NCBI GenBank assembly: GCA_028683835.1
Contig: JAQUHB010000013.1
Span: forward strand, 1-64,000
Direction of reading: 5' to 3'
Origin: Sulfurimonadaceae bacterium
GTDB lineage: Bacteria; Campylobacterota; Campylobacteria; Campylobacterales; Sulfurimonadaceae
Length of the DNA: 64,000 nucleotides
In this document: one piece after another, positions 1-6,849 of the stretch
Position numbering within the stretch: position 1 is the stretch's first letter
Layout of the letters: the number at the start of each line of letters is the position of its first letter
Notes under the pieces: generated by a model
Seen by the model: the letters and a program-made list of their open reading frames with translations, nothing else
Told to the model about the DNA's origin: nothing
The model's database searches: none
Program-made: the position numbers and the translations under genes

Positions 1-906
1 CATGAGTATTGGAAACATTACAAAGAGTTGGCACAAAAAGCTGATTTGAGAGCTTGTTGGGCAGAACCTATCGTGTCATCTTTTGGCAAAGTTCTCGGAA
101 CATTTGCTATTTATTATACAAAACCAGGTTTTATTTATGGTTTTAATTATGAACAAGCATCATATACATCTGCTGGACTAGAACCTAGAGTATCGATGGT
201 ATATGAATTGGATACACAAAATATATTTAAAGCTATGTACAGCCGTGCGCATAGAGATCCATCATGGCAGGAGATGTTTACGGAAAATAACCGTGCGAGA
301 GTAGGCAATTCTGATTTACAACCTGAAAAAGTTGATGCCTTTGAAACTGCATATATTAAGAAATTTTCAAATGACTCATATTTGCAGACTGATCTTTTCT
401 ATCTTCTTAATAAAAATCAAATATATAATTCAATAACCAATCCTCAGTATCAAAATATTGAAGATACAAATCTATATGGTTTTGAAGTTGAATATAAAGG
501 GCATATATCTTCTGTTGATACATTATATTTAAACTATTCCTATGTAACCGGTTCGTCTCATATCCAAAATCAAGGTACAAATAGTTCTTTGCCAAATGTT
601 TCACATCATCTGGCTAAAGGATATTATATTTATAATATAAACGATACTTTGTCACTGAGCGGTGTTGCAAAATATGTTAGTTCAAAAGACAGAGAACCTG
701 GAGATGTACGTGAAAAAGTACCTGCATACTCCACACTAGATGCTTCACTCAGATACAAAAATCTAAAATACAAATACAGTGTAATGTTTAGTATCAAAGA
801 TATATTTAATGCAAGTATCATATATCCATCTCCTCCAAATACTTATGTTCAAGATTATGCGCAAGAACGCAGAAACTTCTTGATAACTTTAACAAAGGAG
901 TTTTAA
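1..906 (+). CDS. TonB-dependent outer-membrane receptor, C-terminal part
   Basis: The reading frame is open from base 1, so the gene begins outside the window. About 301 C-terminal residues are visible. They show alternating aromatic/polar strands typical of a TonB-dependent receptor barrel: a SRAHRDPSW segment, then NSDLQPEKVDAFETAYIKKF, the strand that in this family follows the 'NP.L.PE' signature. The chain ends in phenylalanine (TLTKEF), the usual C-terminal residue of outer-membrane barrels. Such receptors import siderophores, vitamins or metals using TonB energy; the ligand cannot be read from this fragment. An AAGGAG ribosome site for the next gene lies inside the last codons. A receptor followed by a YfiR-like protein and a membrane GGDEF-EAL protein suggests one operon linking surface sensing or uptake to c-di-GMP. 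Confidence 0.88.
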   Translation, partial: HEYWKHYKELAQKADLRACWAEPIVSSFGKVLGTFAIYYTKPGFIYGFNYEQASYTSAGLEPRVSMVYELDTQNIFKAMYSRAHRDPSWQEMFTENNRARVGNSDLQPEKVDAFETAYIKKFSNDSYLQTDLFYLLNKNQIYNSITNPQYQNIEDTNLYGFEVEYKGHISSVDTLYLNYSYVTGSSHIQNQGTNSSLPNVSHHLAKGYYIYNINDTLSLSGVAKYVSSKDREPGDVREKVPAYSTLDASLRYKNLKYKYSVMFSIKDIFNASIIYPSPPNTYVQDYAQERRNFLITLTKEF

Positions 907-1440
907 ATAAAAAAAATAATCTTTCTTTATTTAACTTTTGTTAATTTAGCATTTGCTCATAATTATAATGATGTCATATTAAAAGCGCAAGCTTCTATTT
1001 TCCCTAAAATTATACTTTTGGATAAGAAACTTGTAAATAAACTCATAGATGGAAAAATAATATATACTATAGTCTATGACCAAAGTGATTATTATACAGC
1101 TTTAAATATAGCAACAACTATAAATAAAGAGTATAAGGGGCATCTAGACAAATATGATTATACTATCAACCTTGTTGAGTTCTCAAAATTTTCATATAAT
1201 ACAAAAGCAACGGCTACATATATTTTAAACATAGACAGAGGTGTTGAAAAAATAGCTGATATAAGTAAACAAAAAGGGGTTATATCTTTTTCGTATGATA
1301 TAAACAATTTAGAAAAGGGACTTATGTTTTCTTTAATGATAGAAAAATCAACCGTTCTTTATCTAAATAAAGAGAACTTATCTACTAAAAAAATTGATTT
1401 CGTTGATGAATTATTTCAAATAGTTAGATTTATAAACTAA
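907..1440 (+). CDS. YfiR-like periplasmic protein, apparent ATA start
   Basis: The conservative ATG/GTG/TTG start is a TTG at 1018, but the frame is open back to the previous stop codon. The upstream part reads as a signal peptide: (I/M)KKIIFLYLTFVNLAFA followed by HNYNDVILKAQ. AAGGAG at 895-900 lies six bases before an ATA codon at 907, exactly where an ATG would be expected, so I place the start there (177 residues). The C-terminal half (GVISFSYDINNLEKGLMFSL, then a conserved YLN and a final hydrophobic helix) resembles the YfiR/DUF4154 family, periplasmic proteins that restrain membrane diguanylate cyclases. The next gene encodes a membrane GGDEF-EAL protein, which fits that role. Either ATA is used as a rare start, or the gene has lost its ATG by one G-to-A change. 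Confidence 0.7.
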   Translation: MKKIIFLYLTFVNLAFAHNYNDVILKAQASIFPKIILLDKKLVNKLIDGKIIYTIVYDQSDYYTALNIATTINKEYKGHLDKYDYTINLVEFSKFSYNTKATATYILNIDRGVEKIADISKQKGVISFSYDINNLEKGLMFSLMIEKSTVLYLNKENLSTKKIDFVDELFQIVRFIN

Positions 1441-1467
1441 AATAATTGAGAAAATGAAGTCATATGC

Positions 1468-1473
1468 TACAAT
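1468..1473 (+). promoter_or_regulatory. Possible -10 element before the GGDEF-EAL gene
   Basis: TACAAT sits in the 73-base gap between the YfiR-like gene and the GGDEF-EAL gene. An AAGGA ribosome site at 1496-1500 lies 13 bases from the ATG, longer than usual. The element is supported only by its match to the AT-rich -10 consensus. Confidence 0.35.
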
Positions 1474-1513
1474 ATCTGCAGTTATAAAATATATTAAGGA
1501 ATAAAATTTTTAA

Positions 1514-2668
1514 ATGAAAAAAGTTCAATCTCTTTCTAAAAAAATAGTATTTTCAATTGCAGTAATATCAATCCTAACCATATTGGCTATGATTAATATT
1601 TTTGAAAAAATAAATAGAGAAGCTTTTTATACTGTAGAGATGGAAAAAGCAGATCTTATTGTAAATACTATTGAACCCTTAATAGCGCTTAATATTTATC
1701 TTAATATGAACGATAAAATCGATAAAACAATTTTTCAGTTTGTTCAAAATCCAAATATATTGGCTGTTAAAGTTTTAAAAAATAATGTAGTGATTAATGA
1801 GATAGCATCTAAAGAGTATAAAAGTGGTGTTGGTGAATCATTTATTATAAAAAAAACTATTTTTCAACCTAATTCCAAAAAAGAGATTGGCACTTTAATC
1901 CTTGTTTATTCAACTAAAAATTATGAAAAACTGATAAGTAAATATAATAAAGTATTGATCGAAAGTTTTTTTGTTTTTAGTATATTCTTTTTACTGTTTA
2001 GTCTTTATGTAAAAAGGCTTTTATCTCCTCTTAGAAAAATTGCCGAGTCATTAAAAAAGTATTCTCCAAATCAAAAAATTGATATACCTTTAATAACGCA
2101 GAACAATGAAATCGGATTAATTTCAAATGCTCTCATTGATATGCAAAACAACATATTGGAATACTCACACAAACAAGAAGATATTAATAATTATCTAGAA
2201 AAAAAAGTAAATGAGAAGACATTAGAATTACGCAAACAGCTTTATACAAATAGTTTAACAGGAATACCAAATAGACTAAGTTTATTGAATACTCTCAAAA
2301 ATTCTAATGAAGCGGCGCTTCTTATGATTAATATTGATGACTTTAAAGAGATAAACGATTTTTTTGGACATATGGCAGGGGATTATATTTTGATCATGTT
2401 ATCACGTATGTTAAATAACCTTTTTGAAAAACAAGAAGGTGTAACATTTATACATTTATCAGGTGATGAATTTGCCATACTTTTTGTTAAAAAACCTTTA
2501 ATTGATGAGTTTATACGTATTGCTCAAACATTAGTTTATGATATTGAAAAGATGATTTTTCCCTATGAAAGTAATGAATTATCTGTAAGAATTACTATTG
2601 GAGGCGTGTTCCAAAAAGAAAAAGCTTTGGAAAAGGCGGATATAGCTTTAAAATTAGCCAAAAAATAA
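1514..2668 (+). CDS. N-terminal half: periplasmic sensor and GGDEF domain
   Basis: Residues about 9-29 form a first membrane helix. A periplasmic sensing segment of about 120 residues follows, then a second helix at about 150-168, a HAMP-like linker (LLSPLRKIAESL) and a coiled region. The GGDEF domain runs from about 245 to 384. Its active-site motif is SGDEF (316-320), and the metal-binding NIDDF segment (273-277) is present. SGDEF variants can still be active, so diguanylate cyclase activity is possible. As it stands the protein ends at residue 384, just after the GGDEF domain. It would sense a periplasmic or membrane signal, possibly through the YfiR-like protein encoded upstream. Confidence 0.75.
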   Translation: MKKVQSLSKKIVFSIAVISILTILAMINIFEKINREAFYTVEMEKADLIVNTIEPLIALNIYLNMNDKIDKTIFQFVQNPNILAVKVLKNNVVINEIASKEYKSGVGESFIIKKTIFQPNSKKEIGTLILVYSTKNYEKLISKYNKVLIESFFVFSIFFLLFSLYVKRLLSPLRKIAESLKKYSPNQKIDIPLITQNNEIGLISNALIDMQNNILEYSHKQEDINNYLEKKVNEKTLELRKQLYTNSLTGIPNRLSLLNTLKNSNEAALLMINIDDFKEINDFFGHMAGDYILIMLSRMLNNLFEKQEGVTFIHLSGDEFAILFVKKPLIDEFIRIAQTLVYDIEKMIFPYESNELSVRITIGGVFQKEKALEKADIALKLAKK

Positions 2669-3448
2669 AAAAAATCTTTTCTGCTTTATGATGAAAAATT
2701 AAAGATAGAAAAGCAATATGAAAATAATATAGAATGGGTGAAAAAACTTAAAAACGCAATTAAAAACGATAGAATAATTCCATATTTCCAGCCTATCTTT
2801 AACAATATATCAAATAAAGTTGTTAGTGTTGAATGCTTAGTACGATTAATTGACGATGACAATAACATCATTAGCCCTTATCAGTTTTTAACAATTGCAA
2901 AAAAAAGCAAGTTATATAAAAATATTACAAAAATAATGATTCAAAAAAGTTGCCAATACTTTGAACATATAGAATGCGATTTTTCAGTCAATTTGTCAGT
3001 TGATGACATTATGGATGTAGAAATAATAAATTATCTGAAAGAAAATATTGAAAAATATGATGTCAGTAAAAAGATAGTCTTTGAAATTCTGGAAACTGAA
3101 GGGATAGAAAACTATCAGGAAGTATTGTCTTTTATACGTGAAATGAAATCTATAGGTTGCAGGATTGCGATAGATGATTTTGGTTCCGGATATTCAAATT
3201 TCGAGTATCTTCTTCAACTTAATATTGATTATATAAAAATAGACGGTTCATTAATAAAAAATATTGATAGAGATAAAAATGCACAAATTATTGTTGAGAC
3301 TATTGTAGACTTTGCAAAAAAACTAAAAGTACAGACAGTAGCTGAATTTGTCCATAATGAAGCCGTTTATCTAAAAGTGAAAGAACTGGGTGTAGATCGC
3401 ACACAAGGATATTATTTTGCAGAACCGCAAGCAAAGTTTTCTCTGTAA
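2669..3448 (+). CDS. C-terminal half: EAL phosphodiesterase domain without its own clear start
   Basis: The open frame begins directly after the TAA at 2666. The first usable start is a GTG at 2738 (236 residues) with no ribosome site before it. The EAL domain keeps the key c-di-GMP phosphodiesterase features: the glutamate of the EAL motif (VECLVRL, with Cys for Ala), NLS, FEILETE, DDFGSGYSN, KIDGS and the late VAEFV glutamate. As part of one protein it would hydrolyse c-di-GMP at the inner membrane. As a separate product it is probably poorly translated. Confidence 0.6.
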   Translation, partial: KKSFLLYDEKLKIEKQYENNIEWVKKLKNAIKNDRIIPYFQPIFNNISNKVVSVECLVRLIDDDNNIISPYQFLTIAKKSKLYKNITKIMIQKSCQYFEHIECDFSVNLSVDDIMDVEIINYLKENIEKYDVSKKIVFEILETEGIENYQEVLSFIREMKSIGCRIAIDDFGSGYSNFEYLLQLNIDYIKIDGSLIKNIDRDKNAQIIVETIVDFAKKLKVQTVAEFVHNEAVYLKVKELGVDRTQGYYFAEPQAKFSL

Positions 3449-3573
3449 CTTTTAGCTTAGGTATCAAAGTCTCCGCTCTTATTTTAAAATAAAATAGATA
3501 AAAAGTTATCACAATCTTGAACAACGACAAAAGAGTACAAAGTTTTAAAAGGTCTCAAAAAAGTGAGCTTCTC

Positions 3574-3720
3574 TTACAAACGCCGACCTTGAATGAGACG
3601 AACGAGAACCATCACAATTGCAACGACCAAGAGAATATGAATAAATCCACCCATTGCATATGAACTGACATAACCTAAAATCCATAGGATTATTAAGATA
3701 ATTGCAATAGTTTCAAGCAT
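3574..3720 (-). CDS. Small Lmo0937-like membrane protein
   Basis: This 48-residue protein starts at the ATG at 3720, which has an AAAGGA ribosome site eight bases upstream. A further in-frame ATG upstream at 3756 lacks one, so I reject it. Two hydrophobic helices (ETIAIILIILWILGYVSS and HILLVVAIVMVLVRLI) joined by a short AMGG turn match the lmo0937/DUF5670 family of small membrane proteins. Their function is unknown; they often appear among stress-related genes. It lies just downstream of the HiPIP gene on the same strand, separated from it by a terminator. Confidence 0.6.
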   Translation of the reverse strand: MLETIAIILIILWILGYVSSYAMGGFIHILLVVAIVMVLVRLIQGRRL

Positions 3721-3766
3721 GTTTTGTCCTTTATAATAAGCTTTTAAAGTAGGCAAAATAAATACT

Positions 3767-3794
3767 AAAAAAGCTCAGCTTTTAGGAGCTTTTT
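3767..3794 (-). terminator. Intrinsic terminator after the HiPIP gene
   Basis: AAAAAAGCTC and GAGCTTTTT form a stem of about nine base pairs with a short loop. Read on the minus strand it is followed by a run of T. It overlaps the HiPIP stop codon by two bases. Confidence 0.7.
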
Positions 3795-4035
3795 AGACTT
3801 TTTTAAAGTATAAACTACACCATCCGTTCGGATTGATAGAGCCTTCCACGAGTATGCATTGTTTTTCTTTAGGTAAAAAATAATTGCAGGTAGAACAATG
3901 CTGAGCATCATGAGGCAACTCTTGATACTTTACTTTATCTTTTTGAGCTTTAGCATACAGAGGAACAGCACTAAACGTGACTAAGCCAAGTAAAGCCATA
4001 TATCTAAAAAAACTTCTTCGCGATGAAACCTTCAT
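3793..4035 (-). CDS. High-potential iron-sulfur protein (HiPIP)
   Basis: The protein is 80 residues from the ATG at 4035, which has AAGGAG six bases upstream. The ribosome site lies inside the longer reading frame, which argues against the earlier ATG at 4050. A twin-arginine signal (SSRRSFFRYMALLG) is followed by an AKA cleavage-like site. Four cysteines (47, 50, 60, 73) match the HiPIP pattern, including C-x6-I-x3-GWC-x2-Y at the end. HiPIPs carry a 4Fe-4S cluster, are folded before Tat export, and shuttle electrons in the periplasm. The partner is unknown; cytochromes elsewhere in the window (P460 at 13670, a c-type cytochrome at 49297) are only candidates. Confidence 0.88.
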   Translation of the reverse strand: MKVSSRRSFFRYMALLGLVTFSAVPLYAKAQKDKVKYQELPHDAQHCSTCNYFLPKEKQCILVEGSINPNGWCSLYFKKV

Positions 4036-4154
4036 AATAATCTCCTTCAAGAAAAATTATTTAACCCAGAAAAACGCACTAGGCAAAAAGAATATCACAG
4101 TAAAACTTGTTTAAGTATTATTTTTTTTGATTATAAAATAGTTTATATCTTGGC

Positions 4155-4164
4155 TTACATGTAA
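4155..4164. repeat. TTACATGTAA palindrome, copy 1 (intergenic)
   Basis: Exact ten-base palindrome upstream of the RADAR operon, in a non-coding or remnant stretch. Confidence 0.8.
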
Positions 4165-4309
4165 AGGCAAAAGAGCGCATAGAGATCATCAAAAGAGATT
4201 CTTTTCAAATTCCTCCACATTATGAAAAACTCGTAAGAACATACTATCGAAGAATCAACATAATATAAAAAATATTAATATAAAAAGATACATTTTATTA
4301 TTTAATAAG

Positions 4310-4315
4310 TATAAT
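4310..4315 (+). promoter_or_regulatory. -10 element of the RADAR operon
   Basis: A perfect TATAAT lies 32 bases before the rdrA ATG, inside an AT-rich tract and just before the AAAGGG ribosome site at 4337-4342. No clear -35 box is visible, as is usual for sigma-70 promoters in Campylobacterota. Confidence 0.55.
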
Positions 4316-4347
4316 CAGTAATTATGATTTTTTATTAAAGGGTTTTT

Positions 4348-5208
4348 ATGAGTGATGAGATTAAGAATATTGTTATAAATCTTAAACAAACTGATACACA
4401 AGAGTTTGAATCTGGCAATTTGATACAAGCTAATGCTCAAAAAAGTTTTGAGCAATTAATTGAGAATTTTAAAAAGAGTATTGATGAATCAAAAGAGAAA
4501 GAGAAGGCAAATAAAGGAATAGACAGAGTTCACAATACTATTCTCATAAATGGAAAAAGAGGTATGGGTAAAACTTCTTTTATGCTTAGTATGAAAAACA
4601 ACCCTGAGATTATGAAAGATTTATGTCCTCTTGATATCATCGATCCTACACTTATAGAAACAAAAGAGCATGTTTTTTTAAATATTATCACTTTAATAAA
4701 AGAGAAGATAGAGGAGCATATAAAGTGCGAGAAATGTGATGATAAAAGTACAAAATATAGAACATGGAAAGAAAGCCTTAAAAAGCTTGCAGGCGGATTT
4801 AGTATGCTTGATGGTGTGGGTTCAGAGCATTTAAAAAGTGATATGTGGGATTCACCTGAACTTATTTTGGAAAGAGGACTTTCCAATGCTAAACAAGGCA
4901 GTCATTTGGAGAAAAATTTCCATAACTTTATAGATGAGAGTTTGAAAATTCTAGATAAAAAAGCTTTTTTCTTGATTTTAGATGATATTGATACTTCACT
5001 CGATAAAGGTACCGCAATTTTAGAAACTCTTCGTAAATATCTTACATCGCGTAAATTAATTATTGCAATGCTTGGCGATATTGGTCTTTATTCGACACTT
5101 GTACGGCAGCTACAATGGGAAAAAATGGATTTAAAAAATATACTTTATAAGTATGAATTTCCTGAAAATAAAGAAAGATATATAAATCAGATTGAGCATC
5201 TTGAATAG
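4348..5208 (+). CDS. RdrA N-terminal fragment: P-loop ATPase
   Basis: 286 residues, with AAAGGG just ahead of the ATG. Walker A is GKRGMGKT at residues 69-76. Walker B is FLILDDID at about 208-215, followed by a sensor-like LIIAMLGDIG segment. A CEKC pair lies at 127-130. These elements place it among the KAP/STAND-like NTPases of the RdrA type. The stop falls just after the ATPase core, so the fragment might bind ATP but would lack the large C-terminal part expected to be needed for assembly with RdrB. Confidence 0.7.
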   Translation: MSDEIKNIVINLKQTDTQEFESGNLIQANAQKSFEQLIENFKKSIDESKEKEKANKGIDRVHNTILINGKRGMGKTSFMLSMKNNPEIMKDLCPLDIIDPTLIETKEHVFLNIITLIKEKIEEHIKCEKCDDKSTKYRTWKESLKKLAGGFSMLDGVGSEHLKSDMWDSPELILERGLSNAKQGSHLEKNFHNFIDESLKILDKKAFFLILDDIDTSLDKGTAILETLRKYLTSRKLIIAMLGDIGLYSTLVRQLQWEKMDLKNILYKYEFPENKERYINQIEHLE

Positions 5209-5226
5209 CAGTATTTAACTAAAATT

Positions 5227-6849
5227 TTGAAGCCTGAAAATCGTATTGATTTACAAAATTTATTGGTTTTAAAATCAAAATTAGTTATCGATAATATTCA
5301 TAATGATTTTTCTACTTATGTAAAAAACATGATTCAATACATATTTTTTACAAAAACTGGTGATACTTCAGAATATGAATATACGTTATTAACACAATCT
5401 ACAAGATCCGTTTTACAGATTCTTCAAGCGTGGGATGAAATGGAGAGGTTGAATACAAATTTTATTGATAGGTTCAAGCACACTTTTTATACAACACTTA
5501 AAAAGAAACTCGAACCATATACTTTGATAGAATTGCCGCAAAGAGAAAAATTTTTAAATCTACTTTCAGTTTATATATTAAAAGAAACTATCAGTAGAGA
5601 TAATCATCTCAAATTAACTCCCAGTTTTGCGAAAGAAGATGACAACATAACAATGCTTTATCTGAATATGATGGCAAATCATCTTTTGAAGCCTCAAGAT
5701 TATTTGTCATATTTTATAAAAGTAGGCTATGTATTAGAACAATATAGTAATGTTGTAGTCGCTAGTGGAAAAAACGAAATTTTAAATTTTATTGATCATA
5801 TTGGCTTAGATAACCATACTTCAGCAGTGGAAATATCAAAAAAGTTGTTAACAACTTTTAAAATTGACAGTAACACTCATAATACAAAACCAATATTTTT
5901 TGGTAATTTATCAATTTCAAAAAACAATTTAAAATCTATAAAAAATAAAAATAACCTATCATTATTGATGTCTAGAGTCTATAATTTAAATGGTAATTAC
6001 TACAATATACTCTCAATATTTAATCTTATTGGACTATTGGCAGATATTTCAAATCATGAGGATATAGAAAATATTTTGAAATTAAATAATGTTATTAGAG
6101 ATTTTCGCCTTTATGACAATTCAACTACTTCAAGTAAATCAAATGAAGAACAAGAAGTTGATGATGATGAAAATGTCAGCTTTAATATATCCGAAGAACT
6201 TTCAAATTCCTTGATAGCTTGGGCAAAAACAAGTAAAGATATAAAACAGACATTATCCATGGCCGACTTGGCTAAAATTTGGATTAGATTCGTAACAAAT
6301 ATAAATGAAATTGAAAATAGATCGAATAATAGAATAAAAAATTATTCAGTCATATTAGATTTGTACTGGGCTGCATTTCTAAATGCTCTTTATATTTGGT
6401 GTGAAGATAAAAAAGGAACTACAGGAATTGATTTTAAAAATCCATCAGAATCAAGTAATTTCTTTTATGAAAAATTAAAGAAAGATGAACGATATGAAGA
6501 ACAAAGTGGATTGTTTGTTCTAAAGGAAAGTGAAAAAGAAAATGGTTATACGTTATTTGATTATCTTTATGCATGTCCTATATTTAATCTAACAGCTAAA
6601 TATTTTGAAAATTTATCAAATATTACTTCTAAAATAAATTTTGGATTGTTATCTAAAGAGCAACAAATAGAAGCTATTAAGAATATTCAAAACTGGAAAA
6701 CTAAGGCTGAAGGAACAATAATTACTGATTTAAGTAAGCAGTATAAAAACATTGTGAAAAGAAATATGAGTGCACTTATTTTAGAAATAAATCCAAAATC
6801 TCCAAAAAAAGCCACATCAATTGAAGATAATAAGGTAATCGATAGTTAA
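5227..6849 (+). CDS. RdrA C-terminal fragment
   Basis: 540 residues if initiated at the TTG at 5227, which has no ribosome site before it. The frame is open from 5209. The sequence is mostly helical and lysine/asparagine-rich, with an acidic EEQEVDDDEN patch near 6150. It shows no recognisable catalytic motif, consistent with the C-terminal helical part of RdrA. It ends one base into rdrB (TAATG overlap), which suggests translational coupling to rdrB. If ribosomes stop at 5206, this coupling may also lower rdrB expression. Confidence 0.6.
   Translation: MKPENRIDLQNLLVLKSKLVIDNIHNDFSTYVKNMIQYIFFTKTGDTSEYEYTLLTQSTRSVLQILQAWDEMERLNTNFIDRFKHTFYTTLKKKLEPYTLIELPQREKFLNLLSVYILKETISRDNHLKLTPSFAKEDDNITMLYLNMMANHLLKPQDYLSYFIKVGYVLEQYSNVVVASGKNEILNFIDHIGLDNHTSAVEISKKLLTTFKIDSNTHNTKPIFFGNLSISKNNLKSIKNKNNLSLLMSRVYNLNGNYYNILSIFNLIGLLADISNHEDIENILKLNNVIRDFRLYDNSTTSSKSNEEQEVDDDENVSFNISEELSNSLIAWAKTSKDIKQTLSMADLAKIWIRFVTNINEIENRSNNRIKNYSVILDLYWAAFLNALYIWCEDKKGTTGIDFKNPSESSNFFYEKLKKDERYEEQSGLFVLKESEKENGYTLFDYLYACPIFNLTAKYFENLSNITSKINFGLLSKEQQIEAIKNIQNWKTKAEGTIITDLSKQYKNIVKRNMSALILEINPKSPKKATSIEDNKVIDS

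Larger units (their letters stand above)
1514..3448 (+). pseudogene. Membrane sensor GGDEF-EAL protein interrupted by one in-frame TAA
   Basis: The two halves lie in the same reading frame and together make 645 codons, close to the 652 of the intact paralogue at 19605-21563. The only break is TAA at 2666-2668, codon 385, in the linker between the GGDEF and EAL domains. Alignment to the paralogue is continuous across it: KK-stop-KKSFLLYDE here against KKSRKHFLVYDE there. There is no insertion or frame change. The single lesion could be a point mutation (for example CAA to TAA), a sequencing error, or a site of readthrough. If real, the cell would make a sensor-GGDEF protein lacking its EAL domain. 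Confidence 0.8.
4036..4347. other. 312-base gap before RADAR, with a possible gene remnant
   Basis: There is no full gene here. One copy of TTACATGTAA lies at 4155-4164. In the plus frame ending at about 4267, an open stretch reads KRDSFQIPPHYEKLVRTYYR and then RINII and stop. This looks like a protein C-terminus, but it has no start or body. The last 80 bases are very AT-rich and hold the promoter of the RADAR operon. Confidence 0.4.
4348..6849 (+). pseudogene. rdrA: RdrA of a RADAR system, interrupted by one in-frame TAG
   Basis: The reading frame is continuous from the ATG at 4348 to the TAA at 6847-6849 (834 codons), apart from TAG at 5206-5208, codon 287. The sequence around it (IEHLE-stop-QYLTKILKP) reads as unbroken protein, and no base is gained or lost. 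RdrA is the large ATPase of RADAR. It normally assembles into a ring with RdrB, and the pair deaminates adenosine (reported both for RNA and for nucleotides) during phage infection. The identification rests on the Walker ATPase followed by a large adenosine-deaminase-family gene one base later. With the stop, full-length RdrA would need suppression, editing, or a sequence error in the assembly. Confidence 0.75.

Noticed and set aside
3479-3492. TTATTTTAAAATAA as an operator
   Set aside because: A palindrome of pure A/T in an AT-rich gap is expected by chance and lacks supporting context.
247-4187. The 13-mer GCGCATAGAGATC at 247-259 and 4175-4187 as a direct repeat or integration site flanking a mobile segment
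   Set aside because: It is short, one copy lies inside a conserved receptor motif, and the rest of the two sites does not match. Neither side shows an integrase or tRNA target.
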